Source: SIG455 sp045646385
GTDB lineage: Bacteria; Bacillota; Clostridia; UMGS1810
DNA: 12,162 bases
NCBI GenBank assembly: GCA_045646385.1
Contig: JAZRKQ010000009.1
Coordinates: 1 to 12,162, forward strand
Direction: 5' to 3'
A program made the translations under genes and the position numbers. Below the pieces are notes generated by a model. That model saw nothing but the letters and a program-made list of their open reading frames with translations. It had not been told where the DNA came from and ran no database searches. This document shows, in pieces, positions 1 to 3,931 of this stretch (positions are counted from its first letter, which is position 1; every line of letters begins with the position of its first letter).

Positions 1-41
1 ATTCCTGAAGGATACCCGAGTATTACAGTGTTATAAAAAAG

Positions 42-79
42 CCCCTGATACCAGAAAAAATGGTGTCAGGGGTGTTTTT
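42..79. terminator. Host intrinsic terminator, bidirectional
   Basis: A 12-bp stem (42-53 with 61-72, one G-T pair) closes a 7-nt A-rich loop. T residues follow on the plus side and an A-run precedes the stem (T-run on the minus strand). It lies in host DNA left of the element and probably ends a host gene lying outside the window. Confidence 0.8.
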
Positions 80-90
80 ATTTACTTTTA

Positions 91-124
91 TAAACAAAAA
101 ACAGCCACCTGATGGTGACTGTTT
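91..124 (-). terminator. Original downstream terminator of the tRNA-fMet gene, displaced
   Basis: Stem 99-109 with 114-124 (one C-A mismatch) and a TGAT loop; read on the minus strand it is followed by TTTTTGTTTA. It lies just beyond the left att copy, where transcription of the uninterrupted tRNA gene would leave the gene. It was therefore probably the tRNA terminator before integration and is now about 11 kb from the tRNA. The role is inferred from position and structure. Confidence 0.7.
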
Positions 125-126
125 AG

Positions 127-174
127 ATTTGGTTGCGGGAGGCGGATTTGAACCACCGACCTTCGGGTTATGAG
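127..174. repeat. attL: left 48-bp attachment repeat (tRNA 3' fragment)
   Basis: Identical to 11143-11190. It carries the anticodon loop through the 3' CCA end of tRNA-fMet (minus strand) plus three bases beyond the CCA. Identity stops inside the anticodon loop: the next bases here are AGC, against CCC at the intact gene, so this copy is not a working tRNA. Crossover in or near the anticodon loop is usual for tRNA-targeting tyrosine recombinases. Confidence 0.93.
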
Positions 175-187
175 AGCAAAATAATAT

Positions 188-350
188 GTTTTCGTTTGTT
201 TTCGTTAGGTTTTGGAAATGGCGGTTTAAAGCCATTTTTGAGGATTTGCGTTTAATTTACCTTCCTTTTATTTAATCTAATTTTCGAAAAATAAAGGACA
301 AATAAAGGACAAAAAAATCGGCACAAAATCGGCACAAAAACGGCACAAAA
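188..350 (+). repeat. Left-end arm-type repeats for the integrase
   Basis: This gene-free end (175-407) holds ordered short repeats. GTTTTCGTT occurs at 188 and 198. ATAAAGGAC occurs at 291 and 302. CGGCACAAAA occurs at 319, 330 and 341. The last two families have exact 11-bp phasing. ATAAAGGAC twice (11 bp apart) plus CGGCAC also occurs at the right end (11056-11085). Paired short repeats inside both att cores are typical of arm sites bound by the N-terminal domain of tyrosine integrases; function is inferred. An inverted repeat AAATGGC/GCCATTT at 216-237 resembles sequence beside the right core. Confidence 0.7.
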
Positions 351-407
351 ATCGATCCAAAATTTTTCTTAAAATGCCTTTGAATTTAGTGTGGTAATAA
401 ATGCTTC

Positions 408-656
408 TTACACATTACATTCATTCCTTAACCGCATCGCATATTTAAACCCTTGTTCAAAGCCAAATTGCTCTATGGCTGATATTGCGCCTGTAAAAAT
501 AAATTCAAGATTGCTACCCTCTTTAAAATCCCTTTTATATGCTGGCTCTACAAATATATCACGCGCCGCATCCACTTTTTCCCTTCTTGACATATTTTTT
601 TCGGCCTCACCATATTCCTCAGTTTGAATATAATCTAAATATAAATTTTCAATCAT
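408..656 (-). CDS. Small protein of unknown function, GF..GF.YAM family (82 aa)
   Basis: I do not recognise a defined function. The 82-aa, probably helical protein ends in a pattern (FGFEQGFKYAMRLRNEC) closely matched by the C-terminus of its upstream neighbour (EQGFVIGFIYAMELKKEC). A looser match (FRFGYAQGYKAR) is seen in the 65-aa protein at 2102-2299. Such short proteins with a C-terminal GF..G/YA motif are common in Firmicutes mobile elements (I recall DUF6809-like entries, not checked). The ATG has a good AAGGAG site 10 nt upstream, lying in the 13-bp gap after the preceding stop codon, so the two genes are probably co-translated. It is the last gene of the leftward accessory operon. Cytoplasmic; no signal peptide or membrane segment. 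Confidence 0.7.
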   Translation of the reverse strand: MIENLYLDYIQTEEYGEAEKNMSRREKVDAARDIFVEPAYKRDFKEGSNLEFIFTGAISAIEQFGFEQGFKYAMRLRNECNV

Positions 657-669
657 TGTTAACTACTCC

Positions 670-936
670 TTATATCATCATTTCACATTCTTTTTTCAGT
701 TCCATAGCATATATAAAACCTATAACAAAGCCTTGTTCTTGCCAGGCTGCTTCATTGTCAGCTATCAAGCTTTCGAGTTCTGTCCATTTTTTATCTCCTC
801 GTTCCTTTAACGGCTGTACAACAGCATTGAATAATATCTGACTTTTACTTAAAACATTTTCGAAATCTTTTATATTTCCCGACACAAGTAAGTCATTATG
901 TATATTCACTATGTTTTTAAAATCTCCTGTATTCAC
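670..936 (-). CDS. Small protein of unknown function, GF..GF.YAM family (88 aa)
   Basis: Charged, probably helical protein with no recognised enzymatic motif. Its C-terminus (GFVIGFIYAMELKKEC) is shared with the 82-aa protein encoded immediately downstream, suggesting an old duplication. The start is GTG at 936, preceded by AAAGG about 10 nt upstream; in-frame stops lie just further upstream, so no longer start exists. It is separated from the HIRAN gene by about 130 bp that holds a plus-strand small-RNA candidate. Transcription probably continues from the 1688-1716 promoter; no separate minus promoter is evident. The role is unknown; its location at the accessory end of a satellite-like element is where such elements keep variable functions. 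Confidence 0.7.
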   Translation of the reverse strand: MNTGDFKNIVNIHNDLLVSGNIKDFENVLSKSQILFNAVVQPLKERGDKKWTELESLIADNEAAWQEQGFVIGFIYAMELKKECEMMI

Positions 937-963
937 TATAACTACATCCTTTCAAATTCAATC

Positions 964-992
964 TTGACATTTCCCTTTGGATGCGGTATAAT
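964..992 (+). promoter_or_regulatory. Consensus sigma-A promoter for a plus-strand small RNA
   Basis: TTGACA (964-969), 17-bp spacer, TATAAT (987-992), matching consensus at every position. The repeated octamer GGATGCGG occupies the 3' end of the spacer (979-986). It points right, against the surrounding leftward genes, and no ORF follows it, only the structured segment 999-1068. Confidence 0.75.
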
Positions 993-998
993 AATCAC

Positions 999-1068
999 GT
1001 GGATTGTTTCCGCATCTGTGGAACGTTGCCCCTGCAGGAGTTGCTCCTCTTGCAAGGGCATTTTTTCT
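999..1068 (+). ncRNA. Candidate small RNA (about 70 nt) antisense to the HIRAN operon
   Basis: Transcription from 964-992 should start near 999. The transcript has a small hairpin (TTCC at 1008-1011 with GGAA at 1020-1023). It ends in a long terminator stem: TGCCC, TGCA and GGAG (1027-1040) pair with CTCC, TGCA and GGGCA (1044-1060), followed by TTTTTT. The T-run abuts the HIRAN stop codon (1068-1070). It is antisense to the mRNA segment between the HIRAN and 88-aa genes. No ORF with a ribosome-binding site is present. It could regulate that operon or act in trans; no target is known. Confidence 0.6.
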
Positions 1069-1502
1069 TATACATTTAATTTAATCTCAATACCTAAGTT
1101 CATATACGGCTCGTATTTGCCCCTTATTTCGCCGTATACGGCTTTTATTTCATATCCTATATCAAGTAACGGAGAAATGATACAAGCGAGGGGAGAAGGT
1201 AAATAACCGATTTTTACAGAGCCTTTGTTTTTGACTCCTGCATGTACTTCTATTGCGTTACTATCATAAAGGTTTGCCGCATCCCTTTTAAGGTCTATCA
1301 TAATGTCATCAGGGTGGTATGCGGTAAGGCGTTGTAATGCCCTTTGAGAGTTTCCAAAGCTCACGCCCTTAACCTTTGTTGTGATGCCTGTCTTAACTAT
1401 CAGCCAGGCGCGTTTTAGAGCCTGTGAGAGCGTTAAGCCTTTGTTATGTAATCTGTTGCCGATTGTCATAACCTTTTTTCTTATACTGTGGATTGTGTTC
1501 AT
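1068..1502 (-). CDS. Standalone HIRAN-domain protein (144 aa)
   Basis: A HIRAN domain spans about residues 44-125: V.FGNSQRALQRL, then D.MIDLKRDAANLYDSNAIEVHA, then the GYLP.PLA..ISPLLDIGY signature. HIRAN domains are known from HLTF-type SNF2 proteins, where they bind DNA 3' ends at stalled forks, and occur as standalone proteins in bacteria and phages. The N-terminal 40 residues (IRKKVMTIGNRLHNKGLTLSQALKRAWLIVK) form a basic helical segment. A DNA-binding role in repair, recombination or host/helper interaction is likely but unproven. AAAGGAAG lies 7 nt before the ATG, and the start overlaps the stop of the 51-aa gene (ATGA), so translation is coupled. Expression is predicted to be controlled by the GTTAACCATATA operators. 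Confidence 0.85.
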   Translation of the reverse strand: MNTIHSIRKKVMTIGNRLHNKGLTLSQALKRAWLIVKTGITTKVKGVSFGNSQRALQRLTAYHPDDIMIDLKRDAANLYDSNAIEVHAGVKNKGSVKIGYLPSPLACIISPLLDIGYEIKAVYGEIRGKYEPYMNLGIEIKLNV

Positions 1503-1654
1503 GCTGTTTCTTCCTTTCTTTCCAGTTCTGATAATAATACTTGCAAGCGCTCATGTATTGGTTTAATGTATTCTATTATGTCGAGTATTTCCTCGATATC
1601 TGTATTAAGCTGCACAATACATGATAGTATTTCGCCTGTTATGGATGGTTTCAT
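1499..1654 (-). CDS. Small coiled-coil-like protein (51 aa)
   Basis: A short gene with a very strong ribosome-binding site (AAGGGGGTG, 7 nt from ATG) and a stop that overlaps the HIRAN start as ATGA. The protein starts MKPSITGEIL and is rich in I, L and E with heptad-like spacing (TDIEEILDIIEYIKPIHERLQVLLSELERKEE), so it is probably a short amphipathic helix or coiled coil. No family recognised. It is the first gene of the leftward accessory operon, with its ATG about 34 nt downstream of the -10 box. Its tight coupling to the HIRAN gene suggests joint function or dosage, for example as a partner or regulator. Confidence 0.75.
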   Translation of the reverse strand: MKPSITGEILSCIVQLNTDIEEILDIIEYIKPIHERLQVLLSELERKEETA

Positions 1655-1687
1655 TTTTGCTCACCCCCTTGTTCATTTCTTGATTAC

Positions 1688-1716
1688 ATTATACTATGGT
1701 TAACCATATATGTCAA
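1688..1716 (-). promoter_or_regulatory. Perfect sigma-A promoter of the HIRAN operon with an operator in its spacer
   Basis: On the minus strand: TTGACA (1716-1711), 17-bp spacer, TATAAT (1693-1688). The spacer contains the 14-bp perfect palindrome TATGGTTAACCATA (1695-1708), so a bound repressor would block RNA polymerase directly. Confidence 0.85.
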
Positions 1717-1778
1717 TGTTCATAATGTACAAAGTTAACCATATATTTTTAGCGAAATTGTATATTGTTAACCATATA
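1695..1778. promoter_or_regulatory. Three GTTAACCATATA operator sites between divergent genes
   Basis: The 12-mer GTTAACCATATA occurs exactly three times, at 1699, 1734 and 1767, so starts are 35 and 33 bp apart (about three helical turns). The first lies within the spacer of the leftward promoter, the third overlaps the -35 of the rightward promoter, and the second is between them. The likeliest ligand is the RHH protein encoded at 1822-2016, which would repress itself and the HIRAN operon. Binding is inferred from position. Confidence 0.8.
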
Positions 1779-1793
1779 ATTATATGATATAAT
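1765..1793 (+). promoter_or_regulatory. Promoter of the first RHH gene
   Basis: TTGTTA (1765-1770), 17-bp spacer, TATAAT (1788-1793). The third GTTAACCATATA operator (1767-1778) overlaps the -35 box, consistent with autoregulation. Confidence 0.65.
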
Positions 1794-1821
1794 TATAATA
1801 TAATGAAAGGAGTGTATTTTT

Positions 1822-2016
1822 ATGGCAGTCAGCGAAGCGCAAAAGAGAGCATCAAACAAATATAATAAGGAACACATGGCAACATTAGGCTGTAAAGTCA
1901 AAAAAGAAGATGCCGCAAAATTTAAAGAATATGCAGCACAACAAAGCAAAACCTCTAATACATTACTAAAAGAATATGTTTTAAACTGTATTGAAAAAAA
2001 AGAAGGGGCAGAATAA
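1822..2016 (+). CDS. Ribbon-helix-helix (Arc-type) repressor 1 (64 aa)
   Basis: Size and pattern fit a MetJ/Arc RHH regulator. After a basic lead-in (VSEAQKRASNKYNKEHM) comes a short beta strand (ATLGCKVKKED), then helix A (AAKFKEYAAQQ), the turn SKTSN and helix B (TLLKEYVLNCIEKKE). The family works as dimers whose beta ribbons read the major groove. AAAGGAG lies just upstream of the ATG. It is divergent from the 51-aa/HIRAN operon and follows the three GTTAACCATATA sites, so it is probably an autoregulator and repressor of that operon. Its N-terminus (SEAQKRA..KYN) is shared with the RHH protein at 2716, so they are paralogues. Confidence 0.8.
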   Translation: MAVSEAQKRASNKYNKEHMATLGCKVKKEDAAKFKEYAAQQSKTSNTLLKEYVLNCIEKKEGAE

Positions 2017-2101
2017 CCGTCCCTTTGTCTTATATTATGGTATGCCGTCAACAAATGTCCCGCATCCGAAAGTTCCTGTATATATTGTCGATTTCATGTC
2101 C

Positions 2102-2299
2102 TCACTTTCCTTTCTTTTTAAATTCTGCCGTCCTTGCTTTATATCCTTGTGCATATCCAAACCGAAAACCATTGCATATCAATTCATACAGATTTCTACT
2201 TTTATCCGCAATCAATTTAAGGTCCTGTGCGGTTGCATCATATCTAGGATTTATTTTTCCTCTGGTATCGGATATTGTTTTCATCACATTTAACTGCAT
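2102..2299 (-). CDS. Small protein of unknown function (65 aa)
   Basis: A basic, helical 65-aa protein with a C-terminal FRFGYAQGYKARTAEFKKK segment, loosely related to the C-termini of the two leftmost small genes. No catalytic motif or membrane segment. A GAGGTGA site is 7 nt before the ATG, and the gene sits directly behind a perfect minus-strand promoter (2336-2364) whose spacer holds a palindromic operator. It is a single-gene leftward transcript; the A/T-rich segment at 2003-2025 could form a weak terminator on the minus strand. A small effector or regulator is possible; no function can be assigned. Confidence 0.75.
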   Translation of the reverse strand: MQLNVMKTISDTRGKINPRYDATAQDLKLIADKSRNLYELICNGFRFGYAQGYKARTAEFKKKGK

Positions 2300-2335
2300 T
2301 TTTACTCACCTCGCTTTCCTTCAGCTTATGAGTAT

Positions 2336-2364
2336 ATTATACTACTGTACACAGTATATGTCAA
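2336..2364 (-). promoter_or_regulatory. Perfect sigma-A promoter of the 65-aa gene
   Basis: On the minus strand: TTGACA (2364-2359), 17-bp spacer, TATAAT (2341-2336). A TACTG-N4-CAGTA palindrome (2343-2356) lies in the spacer. The geometry is the same as at 1688-1716, but the operator sequence differs. Confidence 0.85.
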
Positions 2365-2423
2365 TATACATATTTAACAAATGTACCCAGTATATTTTGT
2401 TGAATATGCTACTGGACACAGTA
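2343..2423. promoter_or_regulatory. Three TACTG-N4-CAGTA operators
   Basis: Full dyads at 2343-2356 (N4 TACA) and 2410-2423 (N4 GACA), and a half-conserved site at 2379-2392 (only CAGTA retained). Starts are 36 and 31 bp apart. The first is in the leftward promoter spacer and the last overlaps the -35 of the rightward promoter at 2413-2441. The cognate repressor is probably one of the nearby RHH proteins (2716 or 3108); which one cannot be told from sequence. Confidence 0.7.
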
Positions 2424-2441
2424 TACTAATTGTGATATAAT
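2413..2441 (+). promoter_or_regulatory. Promoter of the peptide/RHH2 transcript
   Basis: TGGACA (2413-2418), 17-bp spacer, TATAAT (2436-2441), overlapped by the third TACTG-N4-CAGTA operator. The leader begins with a perfect hairpin GGTTAA-GAAA-TTAACC (2448-2463) ahead of the 20-aa peptide gene. Confidence 0.7.
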
Positions 2442-2509
2442 ATAATTGGTTAAGAAATTAACCTTGACAAACGGAACGGCGGGCGGTCGTTTTTGGAAAG
2501 GATATAATT

Positions 2510-2572
2510 ATGAGTGAAAGTACATTGATTCTAATTGTAGTTTTGCTTATGTTGTGGATAATAAAGAAATAA
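2510..2572 (+). CDS. 20-aa hydrophobic peptide, possible type I toxin
   Basis: ATG to TAA with a GGAAAGG site 8 nt upstream. The peptide begins MSES, has a hydrophobic core of about 14 residues (TLILIVVLLMLWII) and ends in KK, so it should insert into the membrane. Its size and composition recall Ibs-type toxins of type I toxin-antitoxin systems, which are 18-19 aa and rich in I, V and L. It has its own regulated promoter and a structured leader. Its 3' end is overlapped by the terminator of a convergent antisense RNA candidate (2559-2669), the usual arrangement in 3'-overlapping type I systems. Homology to a known toxin is not claimed; a leader peptide is the main alternative. Confidence 0.6.
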   Translation: MSESTLILIVVLLMLWIIKK

Positions 2573-2669
2573 CCGCCCTATAGCAGTAAGGCGGTTATTG
2601 GGTAGAATAGATTCTACAAAAATAATTTAAAACTGTATATAGAAACGGCTGTTTTGCCGTTCCTTCTTT
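2559..2669 (-). ncRNA. Structured small RNA A, antisense to the peptide-RHH2 mRNA
   Basis: Minus transcript of about 110 nt from the 2676-2704 promoter. Three hairpins follow in order: AACGGC with GCCGTT (2644-2661), GTAGAAT with ATTCTAC (2602-2617), and a 10-bp terminator stem (2568-2577 with 2590-2599) followed on the minus strand by TTTCTTTATTAT. The terminator overlaps the last codons of the 20-aa peptide. RNA B (2952-3059) has the same three-hairpin order and near-identical middle and terminator stems, so they look homologous. No ORF inside. Confidence 0.65.
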
Positions 2670-2675
2670 GTCTAA

Positions 2676-2704
2676 ATTATATCACATATATTTTTTGTTG
2701 TCAA
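2676..2704 (-). promoter_or_regulatory. Perfect sigma-A promoter of small RNA A
   Basis: On the minus strand: TTGACA (2704-2699), 17-bp spacer, TATAAT (2681-2676). It fires away from the RHH2 gene, whose ATG lies only 11 nt beyond the -35 box; the RHH2 ribosome-binding site abuts the -35. Confidence 0.8.
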
Positions 2705-2715
2705 GGGGTGATTTT

Positions 2716-2919
2716 ATGTCTATAACTGAAGCTCAAAAAAGAGCAGTAGCAAAATATAATTCTAAAGCTTATGACGAAATAAAAATAAGGGTGCTAAAAG
2801 GCAAAAAGAGTACTATAAGCGAAATTGCCGCATCGAATGGCGAAAGTATAAACGGATATACAAAAAAAGCCTTGAAGGCTCAAATTAAAGCTGATACAGG
2901 TAAAGAAATAGAACTGTAA
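2716..2919 (+). CDS. Ribbon-helix-helix protein 2 (67 aa)
   Basis: Arc-type RHH pattern. Lead-in SITEAQKRAVAKYNSKAYD, beta strand EIKIRVLKGKK, helix A STISEIAASN, turn GESIN, helix B GYTKKALKAQIKAD. AAGGGGTG precedes the ATG at 2716 by 6 nt; an in-frame upstream ATG at 2668 lacks such a site and would run through the small RNA A promoter, so the short start is preferred. No plus promoter lies immediately upstream, so it is probably transcribed from 2413-2441 together with the 20-aa peptide. It is a candidate repressor for the TACTG-N4-CAGTA sites, or an antitoxin-like regulator of the peptide. Paralogue of the RHH proteins at 1822 and 3108. Confidence 0.8.
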   Translation: MSITEAQKRAVAKYNSKAYDEIKIRVLKGKKSTISEIAASNGESINGYTKKALKAQIKADTGKEIEL

Positions 2920-2951
2920 ATGTTAATATAAAAATGGAATGTTAGAATGGA

Positions 2952-3059
2952 TAAAGAACATAAAATAACCGCCTATCGTTGCGACCGATAAGCGGTTGAC
3001 GTAGAAAGTAATTTCCTTCTACTAATCCCTTGCGGAAACAATGTTAATGTTCCCTTTCT
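2952..3059 (-). ncRNA. Structured small RNA B
   Basis: Minus transcript of about 108 nt from the 3066-3094 promoter. Hairpins: GGAAACA with TGTTCC (3034-3053), GTAGAA with TTCTAC (3001-3022), and a terminator AACCGC plus TATCG with CGATA plus GCGGTT (2967-2978 with 2986-2997), then ATTTTATGTTCTTT. The architecture is shared with RNA A while the 5' hairpin and loops differ in sequence, suggesting conserved structure. It is antisense to the gap between RHH2 and RHH3. Confidence 0.65.
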
Positions 3060-3061
3060 GG

Positions 3062-3094
3062 CATCATTATAACACACAATTATGATGTTGTCAA
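3062..3094 (-). promoter_or_regulatory. Perfect sigma-A promoter of small RNA B with flanking dyad
   Basis: On the minus strand: TTGACA (3094-3089), 17-bp spacer, TATAAT (3071-3066). A near-perfect inverted repeat, CATCAT and ATGATG arms (3062-3067 and 3082-3087), flanks the -10 and may be an operator. Confidence 0.8.
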
Positions 3095-3107
3095 GGGGTG
3101 AATTAAA

Positions 3108-3305
3108 GTGCCTGAAGAAAAATTCGATAAAGTGAAATACAAAAATGAATTTATAGCGAAATCTTATGACCGAATTAATTTAACAGTCCCAAAAGGCAAA
3201 AAAGAAATTATAAAAGGTTTCGCAGACAAACGGGGCAAATCTATCAATGGCTTTGTAAATGAGGCTATAGACGAGAAAATGGACCGAGATAAGCATGCGG
3301 AATAA
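3108..3305 (+). CDS. Ribbon-helix-helix protein 3 (65 aa)
   Basis: RHH pattern: beta strand DRINLTVPKGKK, helix A EIIKGFADKR, turn GKSIN, helix B GFVNEAIDEKMDRD. The block (K/R)GK..I..IA...G.SINGF is shared with RHH2, so these two are closest relatives. GTG start at 3108 with AAGGGGTG 7 nt upstream, the same upstream layout as RHH2: a divergent small-RNA promoter whose -35 abuts the ribosome-binding site. It is followed by an intrinsic terminator at 3322. Likely a DNA-binding dimer controlling one of the local operator sets, possibly CTATAGCTATT at 3454-3499. Confidence 0.8.
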   Translation: MPEEKFDKVKYKNEFIAKSYDRINLTVPKGKKEIIKGFADKRGKSINGFVNEAIDEKMDRDKHAE

Positions 3306-3321
3306 AATTAAATTAGCAGCG

Positions 3322-3345
3322 GGGGCAATTATGCCCCTTTTTTCT
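3322..3345 (+). terminator. Intrinsic terminator after RHH3
   Basis: GGGGCA (3322-3327), ATTA loop, TGCCCC (3332-3337), then TTTTTTCTTTT. It ends the rightward peptide-RHH2-RHH3 transcript. Confidence 0.85.
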
Positions 3346-3371
3346 TTTCCCGGATGCGGAATGTACCGCAT

Positions 3372-3456
3372 ACAAAACAAAAACTGCCCTATTGCCGTAG
3401 GACAGTAATTGCGCAGAGTTTAAGCTCTGCAAATAACATATATCACACACACTCCT
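3372..3456 (-). ncRNA. Structured small RNA C
   Basis: Minus transcript of about 85 nt from the 3463-3491 promoter. Hairpin GCAGAG with CTCTGC (3413-3430), then a terminator ACTG/CCTA with TAGG/CAGT (3383-3391 with 3398-3406, one mismatch), followed on the minus strand by TTTTTGTTTTG. The order hairpin then terminator resembles RNAs A and B, with unrelated stem sequence. A 16-codon ORF (ATG at 3440) with a distant GGAG is possible but unconvincing. Confidence 0.6.
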
Positions 3457-3499
3457 ATAGCTATTATATATCATTTTTTATAATTTGTCTATAGCTATT
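3454..3499 (-). promoter_or_regulatory. Promoter of small RNA C with two CTATAGCTATT operators
   Basis: On the minus strand: TAGACA (3491-3486), 17-bp spacer, TATAAT (3468-3463). CTATAGCTATT occurs at 3455 and 3489, 34 bp apart, one touching the -10 and one the -35. ATAGCTAT is itself palindromic. The spacing matches the 31-36 bp of the other two operator sets. Confidence 0.7.
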
Positions 3500-3586
3500 T
3501 TAATTTTCTCTCGGTTCGCTCTTGGTTCGTTACGTTTGGCTCTTTGTTATGGTGTTACAAATGTCACCATATTTTCGCCCTTTAAG

Positions 3587-3810
3587 CTCTGTCAAATCTA
3601 TCAGAAAATAAGGCGCGTTATAGTTGCAATTAGTTGCTTCTCAATCTTACGGAAAATAGTTGTCGTTATAATCTTTGTTAAATTCCGTTAAATCTTACGG
3701 AAAATAAGAGCCGTTATAATTATCGTTATAGTTCTGTTAAATCTTACAGAAAATAGTTGTCACTATAATTGTTACTAATTTCTGATAGTTCTTGCGGAAA
3801 ATAATCTGTT
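3587..3810. repeat. Array of five degenerate 48-bp repeats with a dyad in each unit
   Basis: The block GAAAATA recurs at 3604, 3652, 3700, 3749 and 3797 (steps of 48, 48, 49 and 48), each preceded by a version of TTAAATCTTACG and followed in most units by a version of GTTATA. The two best units contain dyads TTCCGT-N8-ACGGAA (3683-3702) and TTCTGT-N8-ACAGAA (3732-3751): both arms change together, so the dyad itself is conserved. The segment 3500-3930 has no convincing gene. A plus-strand inverted repeat ATGGTG/CACCAT lies at 3549-3570. Candidate roles are a replication or partition iteron set, a regulator-binding array, or repeated RNA hairpins. Confidence 0.75.
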
Positions 3811-3931
3811 CTATTGTTTGAAAATAATTCGATGCGGTCATATTTTTGATATGCATGTATAAGGCTCAAAATTGAGTTATAAGAAACTTTTTGTATAATT
3901 AATATACTTTCCCGTCTTGCGCCTCGCAAGG

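Noticed and set aside
23..235. 70-codon minus-strand frame across the left junction
   Set aside because: It crosses attL and the host terminator hairpin, so it is a chance frame created by integration.
2003..2025. Terminator between RHH1 and the 65-aa gene
   Set aside because: Only a 5-bp stem with a long loop; a T-run exists on the minus strand, but the structure is too weak to call.
2025..2429. 134-codon plus-strand frame
   Set aside because: It runs antisense through the 65-aa gene and across both promoters and operators of that gene, with no ribosome-binding site.
3394..3442. 16-codon frame inside small RNA C
   Set aside because: GGAG is 12 nt from the ATG and the frame is consumed by the terminator hairpins; coding is unlikely.
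3587..3810. CRISPR array
   Set aside because: Similarity extends through most of each 48-bp unit, there are no distinct spacers between constant repeats, and no cas genes are present.
3744..3929. 61-codon minus-strand frame just after the sigma gene
   Set aside because: TTG start without a ribosome-binding site, and its 3' third is made of the 48-bp repeats; more likely an open frame through a repeat array.
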